A model generated the notes under the pieces. The model ran no database searches. It had not been told where the DNA came from and saw only the letters and a program-made list of their open reading frames with translations. From contig SDOX01000014.1 in the NCBI GenBank assembly GCA_004565275.1, positions 3,164-61,329 of the forward strand: a stretch of 58,166 nt of DNA, read 5' to 3'. Shown in pieces: positions 47,193 to 58,166 of this stretch. This DNA comes from Nannochloropsis salina CCMP1776. Lineage: Eukaryota; Sar; Eustigmatophyceae; Eustigmatales; Monodopsidaceae. A program made the position numbers and the translations under genes. Numbering within the stretch: the first letter of the stretch is position 1; each line of letters starts with the position of its first letter.

Positions 47193-50100
47193 CTATGCTG
47201 ACGAAGAGGAAACTTCAATCACCTCCCCCTCCTTCCCGCCCTCCTCCCCGCCTTCCTCCTCCCGGTCCAAGACCGGCGCCAAGTCGAGCGGCGGGTACGG
47301 GCCAAGCCTGCGAGGTTTCGGGGCCTTCTTCACGCCGCTCTGGATCACGGCCCATGCCTGTTCGGGCTTCATCTTGTTCACTTCCTTCCTCGAGTAGTTC
47401 ATGTCCTCGATCAGGGCCCGGCGCATGTCTCGGGTGACCATAAAGGGCAGGGAGGCCGCTGGAGATTGTAAGGGGTACTTTCTGGCCACGCCCTTCCCAC
47501 CATCCTCTCCTCCCTCCCTCCCTCCCTCTCTCCCTCCTCCTTTCCCCTCCTCCTCCCCTAACTCCTCCCCCCCGCTGCCTTCCCCTTGGCCAAAGCCCAG
47601 TCCATCTTCCACCCGGTGTCTCTTCTCCTCCATGGCCCGCTGATACGTCTGCCATCCCTCCGCCTGCCGCTGCCGCTCCTCCCGGCGGTAGGCGTCCCAT
47701 TGTTGTGCCCTCTCCATTGCTTCCCTCTCGGCTTTTAGCAGCTCCGCCTCCTCCTGCGCCCGTGCCTGTCTCTCTCGCAGGGCCGCCTGGGCCTTCTCCA
47801 CCTCCCACAGCTCCCGTTCAGACTCCACGGCCTTTCGCACCGCTGCTTCCCTCTGAGTACGGAGCTCCACCGCTCGGTCGCGGGCCCATGCGGCCTCCGC
47901 TTCCTCCTGCCTCGCTGCCCTGCCCTCCGCCTCTTTCTTCTCCTGTGCTGCGGCCTCGGTCCGGGCCGTCGCCTGGACCTGTTCCTCCCACGCCCGTCGC
48001 ACCGCCGTGGCACGCTCCCTCTCGACCCGCGCCTGCACACGCCGTGCTTCCTCCCGCCTCTCCTCTTCCTCCCTCCGCCCAGCCTCCACCAACCGCTCGG
48101 CTTCCCGGAACTCCTCCTCCAATACCCGCCGCCTGTGCTCTTCCTTCTCCCTGGCCGCCAGGGCTGCGGCCTCCCCTTGAGCCTGGAGCTCGGCTTGTCT
48201 ACGTCTCAGCGCCGCTGCTTCTTCCCGACGTGCTTGCAACTTTCGGGCCATGGCGGCTTTTTCCCGGGCATCTTGCACCCAAGCGGCCTTCTGCAGCTCG
48301 GCCCATGCCTCCCGGGCCGCTGCCAATTGAGCGGCCTGGAAGGAGGGCGCATGCTCCTCGGCGGCCAAAGCCCTCGTGGGGGGGGCAGAGGCCTTGGAAG
48401 GGGTAGTGACGGAAGGCACAGGGATCTGGCTTGCCTTCTCTTCCTGCCGCGGTTGTGGACCCGCTGGGGAAGCTGGCGGTCCCCGTGTCTCGTGTGGCAC
48501 CGGCTTTTGCTCCCTGTCCGTAGACTCGGCAGTGCGTCCTTCAAGTCGCGCTCGCTGTGGGGGTGAGGGAGGGACCAAGGGAGCGGACGCCGACGGTGTG
48601 GCCACCGGCTCGACGGACTCTACCTCTTTCCCTCCCTCCTTCCCTCCCTTCCTTCCTCCCTCCCTCGCGACCTCCCTTTCCGCCTCCCCATTCCTCCGAG
48701 ACGCCGTGGCCAGTGCGTCAAGGAGGTCCTCCCAGGACAAACTAGAACCTTCCTTCGGCCACAAGGGCTGTACTCCTTCCTCCTCCACCCGCTGCTTGGC
48801 CAACCACCTCTCCCGCCCTTCCTCCCCGCCCCTCTCCCCCGCTTCTTCCTCCCTCAGCTTCCCTTCCCTCACCATTTCCGGCCCTCCATTTTGCAAGGCC
48901 TCTGGCTCTGCCAGCCTTGCTCTGGCCCACTCCTCTCCGCCCTCCCTCCCTCCCTCCCTCCCTCCCTCCCTCCCTCCCTCCCTCCCTCGCCATTCTGGAG
49001 GCGTAGTGTAGGGTATCTGTGCCAATTCTTGGGCCGGATGCCGCCAGTACTCCTTCTCTTCCTCCAGTCCCCCTCCCTCCCCCCCTCCTTCCCTCCCTCT
49101 CTCCTTCCCTCCCTCCCAAAAGGACGGGTGCGCGAAAGGAGGCGTGGCGTAGGCCGCCTGTTCCTCTTCGCTCAGACCCCCTTCTCCTGTCCCCTCCCTC
49201 CTCATCGCCCTCTGTCCCTCCTCCCTCTTACGCAGCCGTTGCACCTCGGCGTGCTCCTGCTCCTTACGCGCCCGCTCTTTTTCCTCAATCTCTTCTCGAA
49301 GCTTCCATGCCTCTTCCAGCACCTCGTTCCACATCTCCGCCCTCCGTAGGGCGTCCTCTGCCTCGACCTCTTCCTCCCCCTCCTCCTCCTCTTCCTCCTC
49401 CTCCTCCTCCTCCTCCTCCTCCTTCTCCTCCTCCTCCTCCTCCTGTCCCTCCTCCTCCTCCTCCTGTCCCTCCTCCTCCTCCTCCTCCTCCCTCGCTTCC
49501 TCTTCCGATTCCCGGAGCTGACGTTGGTACGCGTGCAATCTCGCGGCCCTTATCCGCTTTTCCTCCTCTTCCATCCCCTCCCCCTTTCCCCTTCCCCTCC
49601 CTTCTACCTCCTCCTTGCCGGCGTCCACCACAGCGGGCAGCATGGGCCACCGTCGTCCTTGGGCCATGCGCGTCATCACCTCGCTGGCCAGGTGCCGAGC
49701 CGTCGCGTCCTTTGGGTTGAGGAGAAGGGCACGCTGGAGACAGGCCAGCGCGAGTTTGAAGCGGCCCTGTTCGAAGGGAGGGAGGGAGGGAGGGAGGGAG
49801 GGAGGGAGGGATTGGTTCATAGGGAGTATGAGTCGGAATCAAGGCAGCCTTACTCCAACATTGCCCGAGGGAAAAGACAAGAGATTTTAAAGAAGCTGGG
49901 TGGGACCTGAGCCAGGAGGGAGGGAGGGAGGTAGGGAAGAAGGAAGGGGGAAAGGGAAGGACGACGCACCTGGCTGACGGTGAGCGCGGCCAGGTTTTGC
50001 AAGGCAGGGCCGTACAAGCCATCAATATCCAAGGCTCTTTTATAGGCCTGAAAAGCAGGGGTCAAATTCCCAGTCTCCTGAAGAGCCACGCCCAAATTGT

Positions 50101-51738
50101 TGAAGGCGGCTTTGGAGATCGGGTCTGCGGGGAGGGAGGGAAGGAAGGAGGGGCAGAGGGAGGGAGGGAAGGTGGGTTTCATGTGTGTCGTGGCCCCTCA
50201 AGAGGACAGTACACAGGGTCAAGATCATGGGGGGTGGTCGAGGTCCCACCATTCCTCCCGCCTTTAAAGAGACCTTTTGCCCCCCCTCAGGATACACGCC
50301 AGCCGCATATCAGAGGCGATGCACATCAGGGGGCCTTCCACGTACCTAGTTGAATGGCTCGGTAGTACCAGCGACAAGCCCCGACGGGATCTCCCTCATC
50401 GTGCAGGGCGATCCCGTACCGCAAGGCAGCCCTGGCCTCTCTCCCTTCCTCCCTCCCTTCCCCCCTCCCTCCCTCCCTCCCTTCCTCCTTCCGTTCGGTT
50501 TCTTGCAGGTGAACCACGCGTTGGTACGTCCTCCGCGCGTCGTTTAATTGCCCCAGGCGGTGTTGTGCCTCCCCCAGCCTGCTTAACGCCTCCACATCCT
50601 TTGAGAAACGGTTCGAGTCTAGCGTCTCCGCACTGCGGAGATACAAAAGGGTTGCTTCAGGTTCCCCATGCAGAGAATAGACCTCCGCTAAGCGACACAG
50701 GGCTCGGTATTGCGCGTCCGAAGGGGAAGAGGAGGTGGAGGAAGGGGAGGAAGGGGAGGAGGCGGGCGTGGACGCGGGGGAGGACGCAGCGGATAAACCA
50801 TGCAGTTGGTCTTGGAAAGCCTGTGCGGCGAAGTCCCTCCCAGGAAACGGAGGGCGAGTAGACCCCCTCGGACGAGGGAAGGGGGAGGGTGGGGGGGTGG
50901 ACAGGGGGGAGGAAGGGGTCGAGGACGTGGTCGCAGTATGGGCCATCGGGCCCCCTGGACCCTGCCGGGAGAGGAAGAAGTCACGAAGTTCCTCCCGGCC
51001 AGGAGACAAACGCACGCGCTTTTGCGCCAGAGGCCTGGAACCTGTAGATCCCTGAAAACGAGGGCGGGGTGGTGTGTGGTAGATCGCGTAGGTCTTGCCA
51101 GTCTTCGGGTCGTGGAGCACACGGTAGCTGCCCCTCCCCTCTCCTCCCGCCTCCTCCCTACTCTGCGCCTGGTCCAGAGACGCAGATTCGGGACGGGCCG
51201 CAGAGGTGATGGGTGAGGACGGGAAAGAGGAAGAAGAAGGAGTAGTAGGTGCCCTACCCGGTCGCGTGTCGTCAGGACCCCGGACATACAGTTGGCTGGC
51301 AGGACGACGCACCAGGACCGGCATGGACTGGCCTGCCACGTGGCACTGCAGCACGTACTGTCCATCCGCGTCCCGCCCCATCACCAGCCCGGGACCTTGG
51401 AGGTCCGCGATATAGACGTGAGTTCCCGGAGGGAGACTGCCCGCCGTAGAGGAGGGAGGAGGAGGGGAGGGACGACGCTGGTGAAAGGGGTCATCCAAGA
51501 GGAAAAAATCGTCAAAAGGCGACGAACTCAAAGCAGTATGGTGGGCCCGGGAGCTTGGTTGTCGTTCAGGCTTGGAATTCAATTGTGTACGCGTCGGAAT
51601 TTGGAAAGCGTGGACGTTGAAGGGATTCTGATCATTTCCCCCATTTTGTTCCAGAAGGGCTTGAAGCACGAAGGTGATGAGCAGCACACTAAAGCAATGT
51701 GACACGAGGGCGTGAAGGCGGCATCTGCCACGACGCAT
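47193..51738 (-). CDS. TPR protein with very long charged coiled coil, plastid-targeted, 3 exons
   Basis: I do not recognise a named family. Exons are 51738-50346, 50124-49970 and 49766-47193 with GT-AG junctions, giving 1373 aa. The N-terminus has a signal-like segment (FSVLLITFVLQALLEQ) and then NVHAFQIPTR, resembling the heterokont plastid cleavage motif. Residues 100-330 are Ser/Pro-rich. TPR units follow at about 335-580: ALCRLAEVYSLHGEPEATLL, ALSRLGEAQHRLGQLNDARR, AFNNLGVALQETGNLTPAFQ and FKLALACLQRALLLNPKD. The middle 750 residues are Glu/Arg/Ala-rich coiled coil with a poly-Glu tract and in-frame (GGRE)n tracts. The C-terminus ends with a compact conserved-looking block (ITRD-like MVTRDMRRALIEDMNYSRKE) and PLDLAPVLD. 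The TPR and coiled coil suggest a scaffold, which is inference. Confidence 0.78.
48941..48987. repeat. (CCCT)n repeat in coding sequence
   Basis: About eleven units inside exon 3 of the TPR/coiled-coil gene. Three units make 12 bases, so the repeat reads Gly-Gly-Arg-Glu in frame. Confidence 0.9.
49776..49810. repeat. (GGGA)n repeat in TPR gene intron 2
   Basis: About nine units next to the acceptor at 49767-49768; (CCCT)n in the transcript, acting as polypyrimidine tract. Confidence 0.9.
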
Positions 51739-52959
51739 GCTGCTACAAAGTGTGAAAAAGGTAATAGTATGATATCGTTGGCTCGTGAGAAGCTCTTATA
51801 GCTAGCATCGATACATTTGCCTGGTCGTCGCATACACATGTGGAGCGTGTTGAAGCCTCGCTCCCTCACCACGCGTACGTCATGACAAACCGTCGGCCCA
51901 TGACAGGGAAAAACATTCAAATATGGTATGACAGCGCCTTTAACTATGATTACGTTTCATGCTTCGCGAAATTTCATCCTTCATCGAAAATGAGGTCGAA
52001 TGAAATTTATTGGGTGGTGTGCGTGGCACTTCTACCCGTGCTTTTCCGAGACCTTTCACAGGATACGTTTTATTGTGTAGAAAGAATAGTGAACCAAACC
52101 AGTATCATCAAAAAAAAGTTTATGTAGTAGGAGCATTCGACTAATCTCCTTGCAGAGATATTCTACACCTACTATTATCTTGTTTCCCGTCATCATACAC
52201 GTGAGATATCATGCGAAAAGAGTCCAACCCTCAGTAGTCGTAAGTGATAATACCATTTGAAGCAAAATCGGTCGCAGGATTATATTGTATGTCTCACCGT
52301 ATCAATGACACAAATCTCAAGCTGATTTGTGGACAGCAAAAGGTCCTTTCCCCATTGTCCTCCGAATGTGACATTTTAGGCAGTACGCCAGCCATTTTCA
52401 TTTGATATGGAAATCGATGACCTTGCACAATTTAAAAAAACGCGCGTGGCTCCTGGGGGACAAAGAAACGGACACAACTTCGCCGTTCTTGGATCATCAT
52501 CGACCGTCAATCTCCTTTCTTCGAATTTTCATGCCGTCCTCGCCTCCGGACGACCAAGAGACCCTTTCCTTCTTACCTAATATTTCACAAGCCTGTCTCG
52601 TCAAAATTTCCCCATGCAACCGCAGCCGTCCTCCCCCTCCTCCAGATTACCTGTCAAATCCACGACCTATTGCATCGTATCCGCGCCCGGTGGCCTCCCT
52701 CTATACAGGGCCCAAACTCCCATCCCGACCCCTCTCTAACGCCTTCGCCCGGTGTCCTCCTCTCTGTCCTTGCCTAGCGCTATCTGAGGCAACCCTCGGA
52801 AGGAATATCCAACCGCCCTGGATATTTAACCAGAGAAATGACGCCAGGCTACCATGTTGCAAGCACGTAGTTTGACAAAAAACCTCTACCCAACCAATGC
52901 CTCCATTTTCGCTCGCGCCAGCTCCACCTCGTTTTCCTTACTCGGCCCGGATGCCTCCC
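51739..52959. other. AT-richer intergenic region
   Basis: 1221 bases between two minus-strand genes. The left half is clearly AT-richer than neighbouring genes. A plus-strand ORF of 157 codons (52402-52875) is Pro/Ser-rich without features and is not called. Confidence 0.5.
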
Positions 52960-54961
52960 TCATCCCCTCTTGTATCCCCCCACAGCGGCAGTCAAGCTTC
53001 CAATGGAGGCCCGGATCCCAATGAGGGCAAAAAACGTGTAGGTGATGAAAAACAAGAAGGACAAGGCGCAACGGGCGGCACGCTCCTGCTCGGTCTTGTA
53101 CTGGACCCCGACCCCGCCTCCTGTCCTGGCCTCCGCGGCCACGCGCTTCTCATCCAAAATCGCCTCCACCAAGCTCTTCACCGTCGAGGCCTTGTCTGCA
53201 CCTACTCGGCCCAGCCTCCCTTCCCCTCGTCCGCCCCACCGCGCCCCCAGCATGTCCTCCATCTCCCCGTCCTGGATCGGGAGCAGGTCGCCTTCCACCC
53301 CCTCCCCCCCGCCCTCCCCCTCGCCCTCGCTTCCCGCCTTCGCCCACGAGGATGGGGTGTCGCTCGACGCAGTGGTACCGCTCTCATCTCCTGCTTCCCT
53401 CCCTTCCTCCCCCTCTTCCTCCCTCCCACCCTTCCGACCCAACACCAAGTCCTCGTCCCATTCCAGCCTCTCTCCGTCTTCGTTTTTCACAATGCGCATG
53501 CCCTTCTTTTTCTTCTTTCCCCCCTCCTTCACCGGACCCTCCCCTCCCTTTTCTCCCTCCTCCCCCTCCTCCTCCCCTCCCTCTCCCGCCCCTTCGAACG
53601 GCGAGAGCTGGGAGACCCGCTCCCGGCTGTAAGCGGCGTTTTCTTGAGCCAAGGCATGACACACCACAGTCACGAATTCTGCCACGGCCAGGGTGGTTTC
53701 GGGGGCATTGGCCAGGCGCACCAGGCGCGAGAGGAAGTCCGACACGTTGGAGAGGAAGTCCTTGGCTTGCTCTGGGGTGCATGAAGAGGAAGGAGGGAGG
53801 GAGGGAGGGAGGGAGGGAGGGAGGGAGGGAGGAAGGGAGGAAATTAGGGATCCGGGGCTATCGCCTCGGTATGAGCGTGCGACGTCCCTTGTCCACGTGC
53901 CCCCCCATCTTCCTTCGGAGCATGGGCCAATACGCCCGCCTCCTCCACGTCCACTCGACCGAGCCCGTCTCCCTCCAGCCGGTGCCCTCTCCGTCCACGG
54001 TAGGCAAGGCCGCCGCGATGGACCGACCCCTCCCTCGATCCCTCCCTCCCCTCCACCGGCTTCTCTTCCTACCTGTGGCCAACACTTCCAGGCCCCGGGA
54101 GCCCAGCTTGAAGCCTTGCGTGATGGCGGCGTGCATTTCCGGTGTGTCCACGGCCTCGGCGAATTTCACAAAGGTCATCCCTCCTTCCAATACAAATGCT
54201 CGGCCTTTAGGTGCCGCGATCGTCTCCACCAACCCGTCGATCACGTTTCGAGCGGCAAAACCCAATTCTTCTCCGCCAGAAGTGTACGCCAGCTTCGTGA
54301 TGTGGGCACCAGCATCCCAAAAGATAATGGCGAGGCGCTTCAATCGGGGAGGGGTCACCTCCCGCACCCAGGCAAACATAAACTCCGCCCAAGCAAATGG
54401 AGGGCCCAATTGGTTGGACAAGGAGCCTAGAGTCCATTTGCTCACCCCTAGGACTCCGCGACCCAGTGCACCCAGCACGGAGGGCCCCCCTCCTGGAGTG
54501 GAGCTACGCCGTCGGTCCGCTCCCTGCGCGTGCACACCGTCACGCTCTGGGGACGGCGCGCGTTCCGAGGCCGCCGGATGCCGACGCCGAAGGCCCGTGA
54601 CTTCCTCCATGCTTTCGCTGACGTTTTGTGCGACGTTTTGGTGGTAGAGGAGGCCAGCGCGGCTCTCGGACGTGCGGCCAGGATAGGGAGATGGGCCCCT
54701 TGAGGATTTGCCACTGTGGCTGGAGACAGAAGAAGGTCTTTTGGCACTGTGATGCTTCGTGGTCACCCCGCGGGCGTGGTTCTCCATGGTGTTGCTGTCC
54801 GTGGCTGTCTTGGCCGTTCCGCTGGTCTCGGCCCCTGTGCTGTTGTCACTGATGGAATAGAAGGGACTTGTGCCTTTGATGCCGCCAGCACGCGGGGGCC
54901 GCGGCGGCGGATACGGCGCCTTGGAAGGAGAAGAAGATTGCTCCTCTGTCGAGTCTGCCAT
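52960..54961 (-). CDS. unrecognised protein with C-terminal membrane segment, 2 exons
   Basis: I do not recognise this protein. Exons are 54961-54073 and 53771-52960 (GT-AG; ATG at 54961), giving 566 aa. The N-terminal 150 residues are Ser/Pro-rich and look disordered. A compact, probably conserved region spans about 155-350, with VLGALGRGVLGVSKWTLGSL, FAWAEFMFAWVREVTPPRLK, DAGAHITKLAYTSGGEELGF, GLVETIAAPKGRAFVLEGGM and AEFVTVVCHALAQENAAYSR. An acidic, Lys-containing low-complexity stretch follows (about 360-500). The C-terminus has one hydrophobic segment (ALSFLFFITYTFFALIGIRA), suggesting a tail-anchored or single-pass membrane protein. The intron at 53772-54072 contains a long (GGGA)n tract. 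No catalytic motif is visible. Confidence 0.7.
53790..53840. repeat. (GGGA)n repeat in intron
   Basis: About eleven units within the intron of the 52960-54961 gene, 20 bases upstream of its acceptor, reading (CCCT)n in the transcript. Confidence 0.9.
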
Positions 54962-55705
54962 CGCAATCTAGTGTACACGAAGGCTGGGGCGCGTGGCAGC
55001 AAAAAAAGAAGGAAAAGAACGATGGGCGTATGTTGAGAGGAGTGCTTCAACCCCAACCTTCTTGAACCACAGCCTTCCAAGACCACATCTCGTCCACCAA
55101 AACGCGTCGCCCAGGTTCGCAAACCACCAAATCACAGCAACAATACTTTTGCGCGCAGTCAATTGGCGGGTTGGGGGGCCGCAACCACGGTCATGGTCCC
55201 CGGACGCGTGGAGCATCATTTTTTAAAAGGCGTTCCGAGCTTGCTGGGGCCATGGCCTGCCTGAGAAATATGAGCCGTCGGGGTGGTCCACAAGATGTGG
55301 AGATAAAAAGACGCAGAGACCCAGTGGACGTGCACGAGGCAGGGCATACAGACGTAGTTGGAATATGGACCTGTTGTGCGTATTTCTATGATGCGCGAGG
55401 GTGAGCCCGGCCTCGGATTTAGGCGTTGCTTTGCTTTCTTTTGCATGCCTGAACGCTCACGGACTGATATACGCGAGCCACCGGGTTCATGTGTTAAGTT
55501 GAGGCACCCGGAACTTGACGTTGCGCGACGTCCTGCCCGTGCTCTTCAGGAGCATGACGACGCACTAAACAGTGTGTATGTGTATCTGTCCTCCATTCTC
55601 TGCGTGGGAATTTCATTATTGTGTGCGGGCGGGCTTGTTAACCACCACCACCCCCTCCGACGGGCCTTGCCACAACGTGTCTTCCTGGGCCTCCCCCCCT
55701 AAAAG
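54962..55705. other. divergent intergenic region
   Basis: 744 bases between divergent starts. An in-frame TAA at 55700 directly precedes the TAPT1-like ATG, fixing that start. The 114-codon ORF at 55358-55702 is featureless and probably 5' UTR. Confidence 0.5.
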
Positions 55706-58129
55706 ATGACAACCACCGCGACCACATTGGCAACCTGCGCTCATCAACCACCCACATCCTACACTCCAGTCACGGCGTTCACAGACTTTGAGACTTCCGG
55801 CGGGGAAGCCGCTGGGCCTTGGGGCGAGGGCGCTCAGCAACAACATTCCCCCGACGACTGTGGATCAGAGTCCTCCACTGCCTTGCGTGCCTCCCATGCC
55901 CCATCACAGCCTCCTGCTCCTCAAGACATCTCCAGCAAGGGTCGCACAACAACCGATGACAATAGTGTCGCCACCGCCTCGCACGTGGCGTCGTCATCTT
56001 TGCCCTCCTCGGCTTCCATGAACAACCCTAACGACCACGAGGAGGGACCACAGCAGGAGCCCATCGCACGCCCTCATGGGCATAGCGATACTGGCCCTTT
56101 GGACAGCGACAGCTGCGCCTCGAGGACTTCTTCTACGAGCGCGGGCTTGGTCAGCGACGTGCACGTGCCTCCCGCCGTGTTGGAAAAGTTATTGCGACGG
56201 CTCGAGTGTTTAGAAGCGCAAATGGGCCGGTGGCAAAGGCGGGAGGAAGAGGAAACCCCCTGTTCACATTCTCGGCGGGCGCGGCCGCAGCGTCCCCGAC
56301 TCCACGATCCTTCTCGCTCCTCCTTCCGCGCTCGTCTTGCCTCCCGCCCATTGTCCTTGCAGACAGCAGACTCCTTCTTGGAGCTGCAGTCCGCGACCGT
56401 GCGGGCCAAGAACGTGGGGAGGACTCACCCCGCTTGGCCTTTGCTCCGAAGCCTCGACACGATCGATTTGCCCGATAGTGCCCGAAACTCGCCCACGCAT
56501 AGCACGGCCAGCAGCAGTCGGAGCACAGGGAGCGGGCGTTTCGGCGCGGGGGGGGAGGCGGGGGGGGAGGAAGGGAGTGAGGGGGACGGAGAAAAGAAGT
56601 GCATGCTTTCCTCCTCCTCCTCGTCGTCACAGGCAGAGGAGGCAGAAGAGGAGGAGGAGGAGGAGGAGGAAGAGGAGGAAGAGGAGGGGCAGGCGGATGT
56701 GGTGGAGGAGGAGGAGGAGGTGGTGGTGGAGGAGGAGGAGGAGGTGGTGGAGGAGAAGGAGGAGGAGGAGGAGGAGGAAAAGGTAAGGAGGACGTCGTTT
56801 GTGCAGAAGGAAGAGGAGATCGGGGAGAGAATGGAGGAAGAAGCGGGGAAGGAAGAGGGAAGGAAGGAAGCCACAGGAGTGCAGGAGAGCGAAAATCCTT
56901 TGAGGGAAGCGGACACGGGCACGGGAGGGGGAGTGGGTCTGGTGGAGGGAAGCGTGGAATGGCGACAGCGCCGGCGGAAGCTGTCTCTCCCCGAGGGGCT
57001 ACTAGGGGAGACGGGCCCAGCCGTGGCGAAGGCAAGGAGGGACATGGCGCCCCTAGGAGGTGCGGAGCAGGGCGTGGGCAAGGAGAACGAAGCGAGGAAG
57101 CCGGCGGCCGGTCGGGCCGACGTTGCCAACAAAGGGGGCGCCGCCGTCGCCGACGCTATGTGTCGGTACACGAGGACGGAAGAAGGGGAGGAGGATGAGG
57201 GAAAAGGCATCTACCCGGTCGCGCAGGACACGGCCACGCTCTGCCCGCTCCCTCCGATTCCTTCCTCCTCCTCCTCCTCGCCCATCCCGGGGCCGAGGGA
57301 GGCGCCCCCGCCGTCGTTGCTCCCGTCCACCCTCTCCACCGCCCGACGCCGGCGGAGCAACAGCACGCACAGCGACACGATCCGGCATCGTCGCCATCAC
57401 CACCATCATCCTTTGGCCTGCAAAGGAGGTGCTGCGCTCTTGTCCCCTCCCTCTACCCCGACACACTCTTCCTCCACCGGTTCCTGGCCTGGTTTGCCGC
57501 CGCCGGCCACGCGGGGAAAGGCGGCGTTTTCCCTCCTTCCCTCCCTCCCGTCCTCCCTCCAATCATTCCGGGCCTACGTCTGGCACGAAGTCTTCGGCGC
57601 CCAGCATTACTACGGCAACGACGAGGACGCTGCGGAGGTAATCGCCAAGGCGGACGGGGTGGTGCAAAACTTCTTGCACGTCCCTGCGCAATTGGAGGAA
57701 TGCTTGGCTTTTGGCCTTGTGGTCTGTATCGACGCCTTCCTCTACGCCTTGACCGTCTTGCCCTTGAGGGTCACGGCGGCCTTGGGGCGGCTCCTGACTG
57801 CCAGGTACGGACGGAGGGAGGGAGGGAGGGCGGGAGAGAGGACGGGCGGCCGGGCAGGAACCAAGGGGGAAGGCTGTTTTTTTTGCGCCCAAAATTCAAC
57901 CGGACACAGGACTTACACACCCCCATCTTCCCTCCCTCTCCCTCCCTCCCTCCCTCCCTCCCTCCTTCCCTCCCTCCTTCCCTCCCTCCCGCCCGCCCTC
58001 TTCAGGCACCGGCACGCTTTCCGCCGACACCACGCCTACGACTTGATGCGAGGAGGGACCTTGCTCGTTGCCTGTCTCGTCCTACAGGCCTTCCAGATAT
58101 CCCGCGTCTACCACTACATCCGGGGCCAG
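55706..58129 (+). CDS. TAPT1/DUF747 family membrane protein, 5' part, cut by window end
   Basis: TAPT1-family proteins (yeast Emp65 relatives) are multi-pass ER membrane proteins, linked in animals to axial patterning and cilia. Exon 1 runs 55706-57804, exon 2 58006-58129, with GT-AG ends, and a third intron starts at 58130. The start ATG is preceded by an in-frame stop. The first 600 residues are disordered, with Ser-, Glu- and His-rich tracts, including a Glu/Val run at 56635-56780. The conserved domain starts near residue 615 (SFRAYVWHEVFGAQHYYGND). It continues with the first TM, CLAFGLVVCIDAFLYALTVL, and PLRVTAALGRLLTAR. Exon 2 has HAYDLMRGGTLLVACLVLQA and ISRVYHYIRGQ, a hallmark of the family. 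The rest lies outside the window. Confidence 0.85.
57935..57989. repeat. (CCCT)n repeat at TAPT1-like intron acceptor
   Basis: About thirteen units, slightly degenerate, ending 15 bases before the acceptor at 58004-58005. A (GGGA)n arm sits at the donor of the same intron (57811-57833). Confidence 0.9.
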
Positions 58130-58166
58130 GTAGGGAAAGGAGGGAGGGAGGGAGGGGGGGGAGGGA

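Noticed and set aside
49100-50025. Large ORFs antisense or out of frame with the TPR/coiled-coil gene
   Set aside because: Pro/Leu- or Gly/Arg-rich shadows produced by repetitive GAG/CTC codons.
52402-52875. Plus-strand ORF of 157 codons
   Set aside because: Pro/Ser-rich with no domain, lying antisense in the 3' flank of the neighbouring gene.
56151-57210. Long minus-strand ORFs in the TAPT1-like exon 1
   Set aside because: Pro/Ser-rich shadows; the plus frame runs open from an ATG with upstream stop to conserved TAPT1 motifs.

Overview
The window looks like nuclear DNA of a photosynthetic stramenopile with a compact genome, most likely a eustigmatophyte of the Nannochloropsis/Microchloropsis type. 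This is inferred from gene content and style, not from a database match. The evidence is dense eukaryotic genes with few short GT-AG introns, GC-rich coding sequence, and very many (CCCT)n/(GGGA)n microsatellites in introns. Five predicted proteins also begin with a hydrophobic signal-like segment followed by an x-x-A/S-F motif, resembling the heterokont bipartite plastid-targeting signal. A 100-base run of N (43337-43436) marks a scaffold gap.

Layout, left to right. 1-1130: repeat-rich edge. 1131-5725: purM (-), a small membrane protein (+) and a plastid DUF1995 protein (-). 6497-9463: TTLL12-like protein with leucine-rich repeats (-). 10371-13243: coiled-coil/EDR2_C protein (+). 13904-15226: F-box/LRR protein (-). 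16044-16661: p24 cargo receptor (+). 17133-19814: PPR protein (-). 20592-22739: CRY-DASH (+). 23382-24553: Tvp15/COPI-associated membrane protein (+). 25075-27492: mucolipin/polycystin-like channel (-). 28740-32155: OPR-RAP organelle RNA-binding protein (-). 33389-34235: PDCD5 (-). 34860-35882: plastid GNAT acetyltransferase (+). 36431-40821: HECT ubiquitin ligase (-). 41905-45214: mitochondrial EF-Tu (-). 45823-46628: ribosomal protein S24e (+). 47193-51738: plastid-directed TPR/coiled-coil protein (-). 52960-54961: unrecognised protein with a C-terminal membrane segment (-). 55706 to the right edge: TAPT1/DUF747 family protein (+), cut by the window end.

The genes are ordinary eukaryotic housekeeping and organelle-related genes, not an operon or an obvious dedicated system. 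Several encode organelle expression or maintenance factors (OPR-RAP, PPR, mitochondrial EF-Tu, DUF1995, CRY-DASH), and others act in secretion and endomembranes (p24, Tvp15-like, mucolipin-like). I found no tRNA, rRNA, CRISPR array, transposon or virus-derived element that I could support.

The most interesting signals are introns with a G-rich (GGGA)n arm at the donor and a complementary (CCCT)n arm at the acceptor, the Bacteroidetes-like purM, a 45-nt microexon, and unusual domain architectures (LRR inside TTLL12; coiled coil with EDR2_C but no PH/START). Three genes show a frame change near G- or C-rich sequence with no convincing intron, so assembly indels are likely there.
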